NCBI RefSeq assembly: GCF_900110575.1
Contig: NZ_FOEF01000012.1
Coordinates: forward strand, 1 to 64,000
Origin: Amycolatopsis saalfeldensis
GTDB lineage: Bacteria; Actinomycetota; Actinomycetes; Mycobacteriales; Pseudonocardiaceae
Direction of reading: 5' to 3'
Length of the DNA stretch: 64,000 nucleotides
In this document: in pieces, positions 31,795 to 41,783 of the stretch
Numbering within the stretch: position 1 is the stretch's first letter
Layout of the letters: each line of letters begins with the position of its first letter
The notes under the pieces: generated by a model
Database searches by the model: none
Seen by the model: the letters and a program-made list of their open reading frames with translations, nothing else
What the model was told of the DNA's origin: nothing
Program-made: the position numbers and the translations under genes

Positions 31795-34700
31795 TCGGGG
31801 GCTTCGTCGAACGGGAACCAGCCACGGCCGCCCAACAGCGGCTGTGGCTGGTGGACCAGCAATGCCCGCGCGGCATCGAATTCTCCTTCCCGTACCTTTT
31901 CGAGCTGCACGGCCCGTGCGACCCTGCGCGCCTGGCCGACGCGATCGCCCAGGTCGTGGCGCGTCACGCGCCGTTGCGCACCACGTTCGCCCTGCACGAC
32001 GAGACGCTCGAACAACACATTCACCCAGCCGCCACCGCCTGCTTCGCGCTCGTCGAGCCCAGCGACGCAGACGAGGCGGATGCGCTGATCGCGGACGAGG
32101 TCACGACCCCCTTCGACCTGGCGCGGGACGTTCCCCTACGGGTGCGGCTATACCGGATCGGCGAGCGCGAGCACCGGCTGCTGGTCAACGTCCACCACGT
32201 CGCCACCGACGGCCTTTCGATGCAGGTCATGCTCGACGAGATCGCCGCGGCCCACCGGGGCGACGACCTACCCGAACTGCTGATGTCCTCGGCGGGCGAA
32301 GGTCCGGTGCCGCCCAATGTCCTTGACTTCTGGCAGCGCACGACGACCGGCGCGATGGCGCCCGCGGGTCTGCCGGGAGAGCGTTCGCCCCGGCGGCCAC
32401 CGGCGTTCTCGGGGCAGTGGTTCGACCTGGAACTCTCAGCGGCCGACACGACAGGACTCGACCGGCTCGCACGCGCGTCCGGCGGCAGCCTCTATTCGGC
32501 CCTGTTCGCGCTGCTGGCAGTGGTCCTCGGCCGCCGCACGGGACAAACGGATCTCGTGCTCGGTGTCCCGTTTTCGGGCCGACGGTCGGACCAAGAGCGG
32601 CTGATCGGCTTCTTCGTCAATCTGCTGCCGGTGCGGCTGCGGGTCGACGAGCGGATGGCTCCCCGCCAGCTGTGCGCGGCGGCCACAGACGCGGTGACCG
32701 CCGTTCTCGAGCACTCCACTGTCCCGCTCGACCGGATCGTCGACCGGCTTCCGCGGCCCGAAGGCGGTTTCGGCGCGCTGCTCGATGTCACGTTGACCGA
32801 GGAGCAGACGCCACGGCTTGAACTGTCCGGGATCGAGGTTGTCCACCACGACCTGAGGCTGGACGTCGCGCGCTACCGCCTGGCGGTGGACTACCGACGG
32901 CTGCCCTCGGGCGGGCTGCGATTCGAGGTCTCCTACGCCAAGGACCGATTGACCCGCGCCCAAGTTGCCGAGCTGATGGCCGACGTCGCGACGCTCGTTC
33001 GCACGGCCGCGGCCGCACCGGACCGACCACTCGCTACCCAGCCGATGACCGGCGGGCCGGTGTCCGTGCTGGTTGAGCCAGAGCCTGGCACGATGCCAGA
33101 GGCGTTGGCCACGCTCTGGCGGCGGGCGGTCGAGCGTCACGGTGGCAGAGTGGCGGTGATCGACCGTGCCGGCGAGCTGACCTTCGCGGGCCTCGACCGC
33201 GCAACCGCCGCACTCGCGCGGCGGTTGCGCGGTCGCGGGTTGTCCCCCGGCCAGCGGGTGGCGCTGAGCTGCGCCCGCAACCGCGACTTCTTCGTCGCTC
33301 TGCTCGCCGTACTGCGCTGCGGGGCGACCCCTGTGTTACTGGACGCAGGACATCCCGCCGGACGGCGAGCCGAGCTTGTCCGGCGCTCCGGTGCGGTGAT
33401 AACCCTGAGCTCAGCACCCGGCGGTCCGGACGAGATGCCTGTGTCGTCCACTGCGGACGATGATGAGGATTCGATCGCGTGGACGGACCGCCCGGACGGC
33501 AGCCTCGCCTACGTCGTGTGTACCTCGGGCAGTACCGGGACGCCGAAGTGCGTGGGGGTCGAGGACCGGAACCTCCTGCGACTGCTGGCCAGCCTCGACG
33601 CTCTCGGCTTCGCCGACCCATCACGGCGCTTAGCGCTCAACGCCAGCCTCGGCTTCGACGCTTCCGTCCAGCAGTGGGTCCGGGTCTTCGCTGGCTGCCC
33701 GGTCGTCATCCTGGACGAACAGGCCCGGCTGGACCCAGCCGAACTCGTCGGACACGTCATCCGACACGACGTCGCCGAGTTGGACATCAGTCCCCGACAT
33801 CTCGATGCCATCCTCGACCCGCTCGTCGGCGAACTGTGCCGGGCCGGGCGGTCGCTGCGACTCCTCGTTGGCGGCGAAGCCCTCCCGGCGCCGCTCTGGA
33901 CACGGTTGCGGGCCGCGACAGAGGAGGGGTTACTGGTCTGCTGGAACATGTACGGCCCCACCGAGACCACAGTGGACGCTTCGGTCTGCCCGCTGGCGAT
34001 GTCGGAAGAGCCCACAATCGGGCTGCCGCTGCCAGGCGTGTGCGCCTACGTGCTGGACGAGTGGTGGCGCCCAGTGCCAGCCGGCAGCCCCGGGCAGCTG
34101 TGCCTCGCCGGCGATGGCGTCGGCCGCGGATACCTGGACGCGCCGGGCATGACGGCGCGGACGTTCGTGGCCGACCCAGTCGCCGCCGACGGCAGCCGGA
34201 TGTACGCCACCGGCGACCGCGTCCGGATCCGTCCAGACGGCCTCCTGGAATTCCTTGGCCGGATCGACGACCAGGTCAAGATCAACGGCCACCGTGTCGA
34301 GCCGCACGAGCTCGAGGTCGTGGTACTCGGCCACAGCGGTGTGACCGCCTGTGCGGTGCTCGCCGACCCTGGTCCGGACCCGCAGCTGACGCTCTTCGCC
34401 GTCTGCCCGCAACCGATCCTCGACAGCTTGCCGGACTGGCTGGCCGCCCGAGTACCGGGCTACCTGGTGCCGCGCCGGCTGCACAGGGTGGCCACGATCC
34501 CGCTGGGACCGCAGGGAAAGGTCGACCGTGCCGCGCTGCAAGAAGCCACCGGACGTCTGGTGTCCGCTGAGCGGCCGGTGCCAGCTGAACCGGGACCGCG
34601 CGGCGCAGCCCAGGTTATCGCCGAAGCGTGGCGCGAGGTGCTGCGGACCGCTGAGGTCGGCGAAGACGACGACTTCTTCTCCCTTGGCGGACACTCGCTG

Positions 34701-34829
34701 TTGGCCATCCGCGTCATCGCGCGGGTGCGCAAGGAGATGAGCGTGACCCTGCCGATCTCCAGCATCTTCACCTTCCCAGTGCTGCGTGACCTCGCGGCTC
34801 ACGTCGAGCTGCTGCGGAGCCGGACATGA
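31791..34829 (+). CDS. Nonribosomal peptide synthetase, C-A-PCP module
   Basis: This is a 1012-residue protein. The C domain has HHVATDGLS near residue 135. The A domain (about 440-930) has CTSGSTGTPKC, in which the usual Gly after Lys is Cys, plus NMYGPTETT, YATGDRV, VKINGHRVEPHE and PQGKVDR (Gln instead of Asn before the Gly-Lys). The carrier Ser is in FFSLGGHSLLA near 966. The specificity pocket read by eye begins D-A-V (GFDASVQQW) with Val and Asp late (TTVDAS), not a code I recognise. It starts by GTGA overlap with the radical SAM gene and ends by ATGA overlap with the thioesterase. Confidence 0.95.
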   Translation: MIGGFVEREPATAAQQRLWLVDQQCPRGIEFSFPYLFELHGPCDPARLADAIAQVVARHAPLRTTFALHDETLEQHIHPAATACFALVEPSDADEADALIADEVTTPFDLARDVPLRVRLYRIGEREHRLLVNVHHVATDGLSMQVMLDEIAAAHRGDDLPELLMSSAGEGPVPPNVLDFWQRTTTGAMAPAGLPGERSPRRPPAFSGQWFDLELSAADTTGLDRLARASGGSLYSALFALLAVVLGRRTGQTDLVLGVPFSGRRSDQERLIGFFVNLLPVRLRVDERMAPRQLCAAATDAVTAVLEHSTVPLDRIVDRLPRPEGGFGALLDVTLTEEQTPRLELSGIEVVHHDLRLDVARYRLAVDYRRLPSGGLRFEVSYAKDRLTRAQVAELMADVATLVRTAAAAPDRPLATQPMTGGPVSVLVEPEPGTMPEALATLWRRAVERHGGRVAVIDRAGELTFAGLDRATAALARRLRGRGLSPGQRVALSCARNRDFFVALLAVLRCGATPVLLDAGHPAGRRAELVRRSGAVITLSSAPGGPDEMPVSSTADDDEDSIAWTDRPDGSLAYVVCTSGSTGTPKCVGVEDRNLLRLLASLDALGFADPSRRLALNASLGFDASVQQWVRVFAGCPVVILDEQARLDPAELVGHVIRHDVAELDISPRHLDAILDPLVGELCRAGRSLRLLVGGEALPAPLWTRLRAATEEGLLVCWNMYGPTETTVDASVCPLAMSEEPTIGLPLPGVCAYVLDEWWRPVPAGSPGQLCLAGDGVGRGYLDAPGMTARTFVADPVAADGSRMYATGDRVRIRPDGLLEFLGRIDDQVKINGHRVEPHELEVVVLGHSGVTACAVLADPGPDPQLTLFAVCPQPILDSLPDWLAARVPGYLVPRRLHRVATIPLGPQGKVDRAALQEATGRLVSAERPVPAEPGPRGAAQVIAEAWREVLRTAEVGEDDDFFSLGGHSLLAIRVIARVRKEMSVTLPISSIFTFPVLRDLAAHVELLRSRT

Positions 34830-35593
34830 CCACCGGGGACCCGCGCTGGTTCGCGGGGCTCGAACGCCGGGCCGACCCCGGCCGGCCGCTCATGGTCGCT
34901 GTGCCGCCGTATACCCGCGGTCCCGAGGTGTTCGCCGGCTGGATCGACCAGCTCAGCAACGCGGATTTCGTTGTCGCGCAGTTACCGGGTCGCGGCTCGC
35001 GATTGTTCGAAAAGCCCGAGGATGACTCCGGTGCGCTGGCCGGCCGGCTCGCTGCAGAATTGGCAGAGCTCGTGCCGGATCAGTGGGTCCTCGCGGGCCA
35101 CTGCTCTGGCAGCTACCTCGCGCTCGAAACCGCCGCCCGACTGATGCCGGTCGGCCGGGCTCCTGCGCACCTCGTGCTTTCCAGCAGCCGCACCCCGGCG
35201 GGGCTGGCCGATCCGGACTCGGCCCAGTCCCGGGCGGCCGCGGCGATCCTGTCAGCCACAGACGACGAACTCGCGCAGCGGCTGCGAGAACGGGGCAGTC
35301 TGCCCGCCGAGTTCACCGAGCCCGAATTCATCGCGGCCATCCTGGCCGCCCATCGCTCGGCCGTCCGCGCTGCGGCCGGGTACCGCTGCACCTGGCCACG
35401 GCTGGCGGTAGCCAGCGACGTATGGCGGGGGGAAGCCGACACCACGCTGGACCGCAGCCGCGCGCAGGAGTGGGACCAGTACTTGGCCGGGCCGGTGCGG
35501 CAGATCTCCTTCCCTGGCTGCCGGGAGTACATCGAGCGGCCCATGCCGGCTGCTGTCGAGCTCGTCGAGGAGTTGATCAGCCATGGCCAGTGA
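34826..35593 (+). CDS. Type II thioesterase-like protein with altered active site
   Basis: This 255-residue alpha/beta hydrolase has the plan of external NRPS thioesterases (LPGRGSR, LAGHCSGSYLALE). The nucleophile elbow, usually GHSMG, reads GHCSG, putting Cys where Ser is expected. The C-terminal catalytic His, usually in PGGHFYL, is absent: the sequence reads FPGCREYIERP. It may use Cys, be impaired, or serve a different step such as chain release or transfer. No integrated thioesterase exists in this cluster, which makes this protein's role important. The stop overlaps the next NRPS start by 11 bp. Confidence 0.85.
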   Translation: MTTGDPRWFAGLERRADPGRPLMVAVPPYTRGPEVFAGWIDQLSNADFVVAQLPGRGSRLFEKPEDDSGALAGRLAAELAELVPDQWVLAGHCSGSYLALETAARLMPVGRAPAHLVLSSSRTPAGLADPDSAQSRAAAAILSATDDELAQRLRERGSLPAEFTEPEFIAAILAAHRSAVRAAAGYRCTWPRLAVASDVWRGEADTTLDRSRAQEWDQYLAGPVRQISFPGCREYIERPMPAAVELVEELISHGQ

Positions 35594-38447
35594 CCTGACC
35601 CCGAGCCCGACCGCCCAGCAGCGGCCGGCCAGCGCGGCCCAGCGTCGCGCCCTGGCACAGCTGCGGCTGAAAGCCAGCGTGGCCGACGAGATATCGCGGA
35701 CGCATTGGATCGATGGCGGCCTGGACACGGCAGCGCTCGTCCGGGCGGTCGCCGAAGTCGTCCGGTCCCGGGACATGCTGCGCGCCCGCCTCCTGGTGAC
35801 GGCCGAGGGCGGTGCCGTGCAGGAGATTCACGAAGACTGCGAGATCGAGGTCGTTCCCCTGGACGGGGGCCGCTCCGCACTGCTGGAGGCGGTCGAACGG
35901 AGCCGAGCGGCCCCTCTGACCGAGCGGTTGGCGTGGTTCCAGGCTGTCGTCTACCCCGGCCAGGATGGGCACGGTCTGCTCCTGCGGATGCACCACGGTC
36001 TTGTCGATGGCCACGCGGTCGGGCTGGTCGAGCGCCAGCTGTGGTCGATCCTGGATGGCGCGCCCGCCGGAGTGCACCCGCAGTACGCCGACCAGACGGA
36101 CGAAGAGGTTGACCCGGCCGCGGTGAGCTGGTGGGAGGACCGGCTGGCCGGAACAGGTCCGGCGACGGTCATACCTGATCACTCCGGCCCGCAGGAGTTC
36201 TCCGCCGGCAGCGTGGCCCTAGATTTGGCCCCGGAAGCGACCGCCGCGGTCCGGGAGACCGCACGCCGCCTGCGGACGACGCCCCTGACCGTCCTGCTTG
36301 CCGCCCACCTGACCACGATTGGCACCTTCAGCGGGCAGACCGATGTCGTTGCGGCGACGCCCTACTTGAACCGGGAAACGGTGCGCGCGCGTCACCTTGT
36401 CGGTCCCCTGGTCAACCTCCTGCCGATCCGGGTACGACTGCGCGGTGTCGACCAGACCGACATCATCGCAGCCGTCGGCGCTGAGCTGCGGGCCGCGCTC
36501 AGCCGGGCCGAGGTGCCGTTCGACCGGATCGCCGCGGGCAGTGCCGGCGACGGCGGTTTCGGAATCGTCCGCACCGCTCTGGTCGTCAACAGGCCCGAGA
36601 CAGCACCAGCGATCCGGTGTGGCGCAGTCACCCGGGTTGAACTTCCCATGATTGCGCTGCGCTGGGACTTCGTGGTCACCCTGCGCGAAGCCGGAGACCG
36701 CTTGACCGGGGCGCTGCTTTACCGAACCGACCGCTATACCGAATCGACCGCCCAGTCGGTGCGAGACACCTTCGTCGCCCACCTGACCGGCACCGCGCCA
36801 ACTACTACCCGTCCGGTGCCCGCCCGTCCCGGCGACCTGGTCCCCGATGCCCTGGGCCGGCTGCTCGACCTCGCCGGTTTCGCCGACGACGACCCAGTGG
36901 TCGTCAGCGGCGATGTCCCGATGTCTCGGAAGCACTTCGACACCATCACGACCGCTTACGCCGCCAGGATCGCCCCCGGCGACCGGGTCGGGCTCGCACT
37001 GCCCGACCCCGCTCATCAAGCCGCCGCTCTGCTGGCGACTTGGCGGCGAGGAGCGGCGGCAGTGCTGCTTGACCACCGCCATCCGCCCGAGCGCCGCGCG
37101 GCCGTGCTCGACGACGCAAAGCCCCGAGTGGTATTCACCGAGCCACTCGAACCCGCGGAACCCTCTGACGCCACGGAGATTTCGCCCCACGGCGAAGAGC
37201 TCGCGTACCTCGTCTACACCTCGGGTACCGACGGCCGCCCGAAAGGGGTCGCGGCGACCTACGCCAACCTCGCCTATCTGCTCAGCACTGTCGCCGCCGT
37301 GCAGGCGCCAGTCGCGGGGTGGAACCCGCTCGGGGCCGGCTTCGACGGCTGGCTCTGGGCAACCCTGTTGCCCTGGGCCTCTGGCCACCCGGTGGTATTC
37401 CCGGCCAGCGGCGTGGCAGACGTCATCGGCGCCGAAAGCAGCGTCACGCTGACTCCGACTATGTTGGCCGCCCTGGATCCCGCGACCGCGCCATGGACGA
37501 TCGTGGCTGCGGGAGAGGCGCTGCCCGCCGTAGCGGCCAGACAGTGGTCCGGTCACCGTTTGCTCAACGCCTACGGCCCGACCGAGACCACCGTCTGCGC
37601 GAGCTGGGCCGACAGCGCCGCGGGCGAGGACCCGGCGAGCGTCGGCCGCCCCGCGCCCGGAACACTGGTCTACTTGACCGACGAATGGCTGCGGCCGGTT
37701 CCCCGGGGTGCGATCGGGGAGCTCTGCGTCGCCGGACCTGGCGTCACTCGCGGCTATCACGGGCGTCCTGGCCTGACCGCGCGAAACTACGTTGCAAATC
37801 CCTTCGCCGCGGACGGCTCCCGCCTCTACCGGACCGGCGACCTCGCCCGGCTCGGTGCCGACGGCCTGCTCCGCTACGTCGGCCGCCGCGATGCCCAGGC
37901 GAAGATCGCCGGCATCCGGATCGAGCTCGGTGAAATCGCTGCGGTCGTTACCAGCTGTCCGGACGTGCTGGAGGCCGGCGCCGTGCTGCACACCGGCGAC
38001 GACGGCCCGGAGATCCGTGTCGGCGTCGTCACAGAGGAGGAGGGGCTGCCACCGACCCTGGCGGCGGAGATCGACCGCACCTGCGACAACCGTCTGCTGC
38101 CGGAAATGCGGCCAGCTCACGTCGCAGCCGTCCGCAAGCTACCCAGGACCGCCAACGGGAAACTGGACCGGCCCGCGTTGGCCCGGATGCTCGCCGACAC
38201 CCTGGCTCCCGCACCGACACTGGGCGGCGACGTCCGGGCCCGGCTCGCCGCGGCGTGGAGCTCGATTCTCGCGGTACCGGTCGACGACTACGACCGAACC
38301 TTTTTCTCTTATGGCGGCCACTCATTGACCGCGGCTCGGACCGTCGCGCGGCTGCGTGATGAGTTCGGCGGCTCGATCCCGATCACAGTCTTCTTCGCGC
38401 ACCCGACGGTGAACGAGTTCGCCGCCTGGCTGGAGGCTCGCGGATGA
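35583..38447 (+). CDS. Nonribosomal peptide synthetase, C-A-PCP module
   Basis: This is a 954-residue protein, shorter than the other two modules. The C domain has HHGLVDGHA near residue 137 (Ala replaces the usual Ser after DG). The A domain has YTSGTDGRPKG (Asp in place of the second Thr), NAYGPTETTVCASW, YRTGDLA and TANGKLDR. The carrier Ser is in YGGHSLTA near 911. The pocket read by eye is D-G-W, then T, V, A, A, V, C, which resembles the Phe code D-A-W-T-I-A-A-V/I-C. An aromatic amino acid is a reasonable guess. It is the last NRPS module of the operon and lacks a release domain. Confidence 0.95.
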   Translation: MASDLTPSPTAQQRPASAAQRRALAQLRLKASVADEISRTHWIDGGLDTAALVRAVAEVVRSRDMLRARLLVTAEGGAVQEIHEDCEIEVVPLDGGRSALLEAVERSRAAPLTERLAWFQAVVYPGQDGHGLLLRMHHGLVDGHAVGLVERQLWSILDGAPAGVHPQYADQTDEEVDPAAVSWWEDRLAGTGPATVIPDHSGPQEFSAGSVALDLAPEATAAVRETARRLRTTPLTVLLAAHLTTIGTFSGQTDVVAATPYLNRETVRARHLVGPLVNLLPIRVRLRGVDQTDIIAAVGAELRAALSRAEVPFDRIAAGSAGDGGFGIVRTALVVNRPETAPAIRCGAVTRVELPMIALRWDFVVTLREAGDRLTGALLYRTDRYTESTAQSVRDTFVAHLTGTAPTTTRPVPARPGDLVPDALGRLLDLAGFADDDPVVVSGDVPMSRKHFDTITTAYAARIAPGDRVGLALPDPAHQAAALLATWRRGAAAVLLDHRHPPERRAAVLDDAKPRVVFTEPLEPAEPSDATEISPHGEELAYLVYTSGTDGRPKGVAATYANLAYLLSTVAAVQAPVAGWNPLGAGFDGWLWATLLPWASGHPVVFPASGVADVIGAESSVTLTPTMLAALDPATAPWTIVAAGEALPAVAARQWSGHRLLNAYGPTETTVCASWADSAAGEDPASVGRPAPGTLVYLTDEWLRPVPRGAIGELCVAGPGVTRGYHGRPGLTARNYVANPFAADGSRLYRTGDLARLGADGLLRYVGRRDAQAKIAGIRIELGEIAAVVTSCPDVLEAGAVLHTGDDGPEIRVGVVTEEEGLPPTLAAEIDRTCDNRLLPEMRPAHVAAVRKLPRTANGKLDRPALARMLADTLAPAPTLGGDVRARLAAAWSSILAVPVDDYDRTFFSYGGHSLTAARTVARLRDEFGGSIPITVFFAHPTVNEFAAWLEARG

Positions 38448-39226
38448 CGACCTCTCAGTGCACCCTGCCCAACGGTCTGGCCTGCCACTGCGTGGACGAG
38501 GCCCAGGTTGCCACCCTTTACCGCGAAATCTTCGACCGCCGGTGCTGGCTCGACCGGGGGCTCACCCTGGCCGACGGAGATTTCGTCGTCGACGCCGGTG
38601 CAAATATCGGACTGTCCACTTTGTTCTTCCACCTAGAGCGGCCGAACCTGCGATTCCTCTGCTTCGAGCCGGCTCCGGTGCCATTCGAAGCGTTGCAGCG
38701 CAACGTCGCCCAGCACGGCATCCACGCGGTGTGCCGCCCGGTCGCCCTCGGAGCGACGGCCGGTGACGGTGTCCTGACCTACTACCCGCGCGTCGCGGCA
38801 ATGTCGAGTCTGCGCGCTGATCCGGTGGCCGACGCCACGATCACCCGGACCTACCTGCGCAACAGTGGGCTCACGGACGAGGACGCCTGCGCACTCGTGC
38901 CCGGCGACCACGAGGGAATGCCGGTGCCGTGCCGAATCGTGCGGCTGGCCGACGAGATCGGGTCCGCCGGACTGCCCCGTGTCGACCTCCTCAAAGTGGA
39001 TGTCGAGAAGAGCGAACTCGACGTCCTGGCAGGGCTGGACGCGAGTACCTGGCCGCTGGTCCGCCAGGTGGCCCTCGAGGTTCACGACGCCGACGGGGTC
39101 CTCGACGCGGTCTGCCATACCTTGTCCAACGCCGGGTTCGCGGTCCAGGTCCGACAGGACCCGCTGCTGAGCGGGACGAACATCCATGACGTCGCGGGCA
39201 TCCGGCCCGGCGGAGGCCGATCGTGA
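38444..39226 (+). CDS. FkbM-family methyltransferase
   Basis: This 260-residue protein has the SAM-binding motif DAGANIGLSTLFF near residues 50-62, and LLKVDVEKSELDVLAGL matching the conserved D-E region of FkbM enzymes, which are mostly O-methyltransferases. The start overlaps the NRPS gene by ATGA. It probably methylates a hydroxyl put on by the dioxygenase or the P450. It might also act on a carboxyl or amine. Confidence 0.88.
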   Translation: MTTSQCTLPNGLACHCVDEAQVATLYREIFDRRCWLDRGLTLADGDFVVDAGANIGLSTLFFHLERPNLRFLCFEPAPVPFEALQRNVAQHGIHAVCRPVALGATAGDGVLTYYPRVAAMSSLRADPVADATITRTYLRNSGLTDEDACALVPGDHEGMPVPCRIVRLADEIGSAGLPRVDLLKVDVEKSELDVLAGLDASTWPLVRQVALEVHDADGVLDAVCHTLSNAGFAVQVRQDPLLSGTNIHDVAGIRPGGGRS

Positions 39227-40446
39227 CTACCACCGACGAATGGTTGTCCGCGGCCAGCGAGATCGATCTGGCCGATCCGCTCTTGTACACCGGGGAACGG
39301 CCAGAGCGGATCTGGCGGACCCTGCGCAGCGCGGGTGAACCGCTCCGGGCGGGTGGAGACCCGGGGTACTGGGTGATGACACGCTACGAAGACGTGGCCG
39401 CGGTCTACCGGAACGGATCCTTATTCTCCTCTGAAAAGGGCATGCAGCTGGGGTTGGACCGCTCGGCGGCCGAGGCTGCGGCCGAAGCTGCGGCGGGCCG
39501 GATGCTGATCGTTACCGACGACCCGCGGCACGCGGAGATCCGCCGGGCGATCGGCGCCGCGTTCACCCCGAAGATGTTGCGTCGTCTGGAGGATCGGACG
39601 ACGGCAGTCGCCCACCGGCTCGTCGCCGGCGCGGCGACCGGCGAGACGATCGACTTCGTCGAGGAGGTGGCCGCCCGGCTGCCCGCAACCGTCATCTGCG
39701 AGCTCATTGGAGTTCCGGACGCCGACCGGGACCACGTGACGGAGACGACGCAGGCGGCGTTCGGCGGCGCCACCGGCGATCCTACGGCGACGCAGGTCGC
39801 CGCCCACGCCGAGCTGTTCGACTACTGCGACCACCTAGTGACGCTCAAACGGCGCGAGCCCGCTGACGATGTGGCCACCGCACTGGCGAACGCCACTGTC
39901 GAGGGAACTCCGATGAGCCAGGAGGTCGCCGTGCTGAACTGCCACGGCTTGATCTCCGGTGGCAACGAGACCACCAGACACGCCTCCAGCACCACCGCGC
40001 TCACCCTGCTCACCGCGCCGGACCAATGGGATCTGCTACGCGCGGGCCAAGTCGGGCCCGATGACGCCGCCGAGGAGCTGCTGCGCTTTTCGTCACCAGC
40101 TAACCACGTCCTGCGCGTCGCAACGCGGGATCAGCGGATCGGCTCGGTCACCGTCTCGGCGGGCGAGTACGTCACGCTCTGGCTTGGCTCGGCCAATCAC
40201 GACGAGGACGTCTTCGACGCGCCGGACCGGCTGCGATTCTCGCGGCACCCCAACCGGCACGTGACCTTTGGGCTGGGCAGTCACTTCTGCCTCGGCGCAT
40301 TCCTGGCCCGGATGGAGCTGCGCGCTCTCGTCCGGGCGCTAGCCGAGATGGGGGTGACCATCGAGCCACGCGGCGTACCGCACCGGCTGGCATCAAACTT
40401 CCTGCGCGGTTACACCTCGATGCCGCTGGCACTGATCCGGCGATGA
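39223..40446 (+). CDS. Cytochrome P450
   Basis: This 407-residue protein has a complete set of P450 motifs: the I-helix LISGGNETTRH (Gly-Gly-Asn-Glu in place of AGxDT), EELLRF (ExxR) and the heme loop FGLGSHFCLGAFLAR, whose Cys is the heme ligand. The altered I-helix, with Asn-Glu before the Thr, occurs in several peptide-tailoring P450s. It overlaps both neighbours by ATGA. It likely hydroxylates or cross-links the peptide or a carrier-bound residue. Confidence 0.93.
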   Translation: MTTTDEWLSAASEIDLADPLLYTGERPERIWRTLRSAGEPLRAGGDPGYWVMTRYEDVAAVYRNGSLFSSEKGMQLGLDRSAAEAAAEAAAGRMLIVTDDPRHAEIRRAIGAAFTPKMLRRLEDRTTAVAHRLVAGAATGETIDFVEEVAARLPATVICELIGVPDADRDHVTETTQAAFGGATGDPTATQVAAHAELFDYCDHLVTLKRREPADDVATALANATVEGTPMSQEVAVLNCHGLISGGNETTRHASSTTALTLLTAPDQWDLLRAGQVGPDDAAEELLRFSSPANHVLRVATRDQRIGSVTVSAGEYVTLWLGSANHDEDVFDAPDRLRFSRHPNRHVTFGLGSHFCLGAFLARMELRALVRALAEMGVTIEPRGVPHRLASNFLRGYTSMPLALIRR

Positions 40447-41783
40447 CCGGGCACCCGGAACTCCACCGGCGAACAGTTGCGGACCTGGTCGCGATGCTTC
40501 GCCGCGGTGAGCTCACTTCGCAGTACCTCCAAGCGCACTACCTCGACCGGGCGGCGGCCGAAAACCGCAGCCTTCACGTCTTCTTCGCCTTGCGCGACCG
40601 GACCGATCCCATTGCACCGGTCGGGCCACTGGCCGGGCTGCCGGTGGCGGTGAAGGACACCGCGGCGACGGCGTGCTTGCCGACCACGTTCGGCAGCCTC
40701 GCCTACGCCGGATACCGGCCCGGCCACGACGCCGCGATCACGCGGGCCTGGGCTATGTCCGGCGCCGTGTGCCTCGGGAAGACCGCGACCTCGGAGTTCG
40801 GGTGCCTCTGTTACGTAGAGCCGGACCCCCGCCTCGCGGAGACTCCGCGCAACCCGTACGACCACGAAGCAGGCGTTGGTGGCTCGAGTGGCGGCTCGGC
40901 CGCTGCGGTCGCCGCGGAGCTCGTGCCGCTGGCGCACGGCACGGACTCGGGCGGCAGCGTGCGTATTCCCGCCGCACTGAACGGTGTCGTGGGCTACAAG
41001 CCCAGCGGTCCGGACGGCGCGTTGTCTTGGCGCGCGATGTCGGTGGACGGCATCCTCGCCCGCAACGTCGCCGACGTTCGGGTGGCCGCCGCAGCGCTCG
41101 GTCACCTCCCGGAGAGTCCGCTGCCGACTCGGTGGTGCGTCGGGGTCTGCTCTGACGATGCCCTTGCGTCGGTGGATCCGCGGATCCGAGTGGCGGTGAG
41201 GACCGCGGCGGACGCACTGGAGCGGGCTGGCCACAAACTCGTCGAAACCGGCTGCCAGGCCCGCGACGACGTCGCCACCTCCTACTTCACCGCGTGGGCC
41301 GCGCACGTGGCCAGGCTGCCGGTCCCGGCTGGGCGGGAGAACGACCTGCACGAAGTCACCACGCTGTTGCGCCGGCTCGGCGCCGCCGTCACACCCGCCG
41401 AGTTATCCGACGAGCTCGCCCGGCTGGGCGCAGCCCGGGACCGATCCGCGAGCGGCCAGGTCGACGTCGAGCTCGGCCCGGTCTGCACCCGCCCGCGACT
41501 GGCGATCGGTGAGCTGCGTCGGCCCGACCCCGTGGCCGCGCTCGCCGCGCAAGCCGAGTTCGCACCGTTCACCATCCCGGCGAACGTCGAAGGCAGGCCG
41601 AGCGTAGCCGTTCCGGTCTGGGTGCCCGACCTCCCCGAGTCCCCGGCCGCAGTCCTGCTGACCGCACGCCGCGGGTACGATCAGTCACTCTTAGCGCTCG
41701 CAGCTGAGGTCGAGCGCGCTGTAGGCGGCTTCCGACGCCCCGAGTGCCCATCGCCCGTGACCACTGCGAGGAGAATCCTTTAA
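40443..41783 (+). CDS. Amidase signature family enzyme
   Basis: This 446-residue protein has the Ser-cisSer-Lys triad of the amidase signature fold: the Lys in PVAVKDTA, the cis-Ser in GGSSGGSAAAVAA and the nucleophile Ser in HGTDSGGSVRIPAA. It may hydrolyse or form an amide in the finished peptide, release the chain, or remove a protecting group. The stop shares a base with the exporter start (TAATG). It is in the NRPS operon, so product maturation is more likely than catabolism. Confidence 0.9.
   Translation: MTGHPELHRRTVADLVAMLRRGELTSQYLQAHYLDRAAAENRSLHVFFALRDRTDPIAPVGPLAGLPVAVKDTAATACLPTTFGSLAYAGYRPGHDAAITRAWAMSGAVCLGKTATSEFGCLCYVEPDPRLAETPRNPYDHEAGVGGSSGGSAAAVAAELVPLAHGTDSGGSVRIPAALNGVVGYKPSGPDGALSWRAMSVDGILARNVADVRVAAAALGHLPESPLPTRWCVGVCSDDALASVDPRIRVAVRTAADALERAGHKLVETGCQARDDVATSYFTAWAAHVARLPVPAGRENDLHEVTTLLRRLGAAVTPAELSDELARLGAARDRSASGQVDVELGPVCTRPRLAIGELRRPDPVAALAAQAEFAPFTIPANVEGRPSVAVPVWVPDLPESPAAVLLTARRGYDQSLLALAAEVERAVGGFRRPECPSPVTTARRIL

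Noticed and set aside
36219..38120. A 633-residue minus-strand open frame inside the NRPS gene
   Set aside because: It is antisense to clear A and PCP domains, has no recognisable motif, and is the usual shadow of high-GC codon bias.
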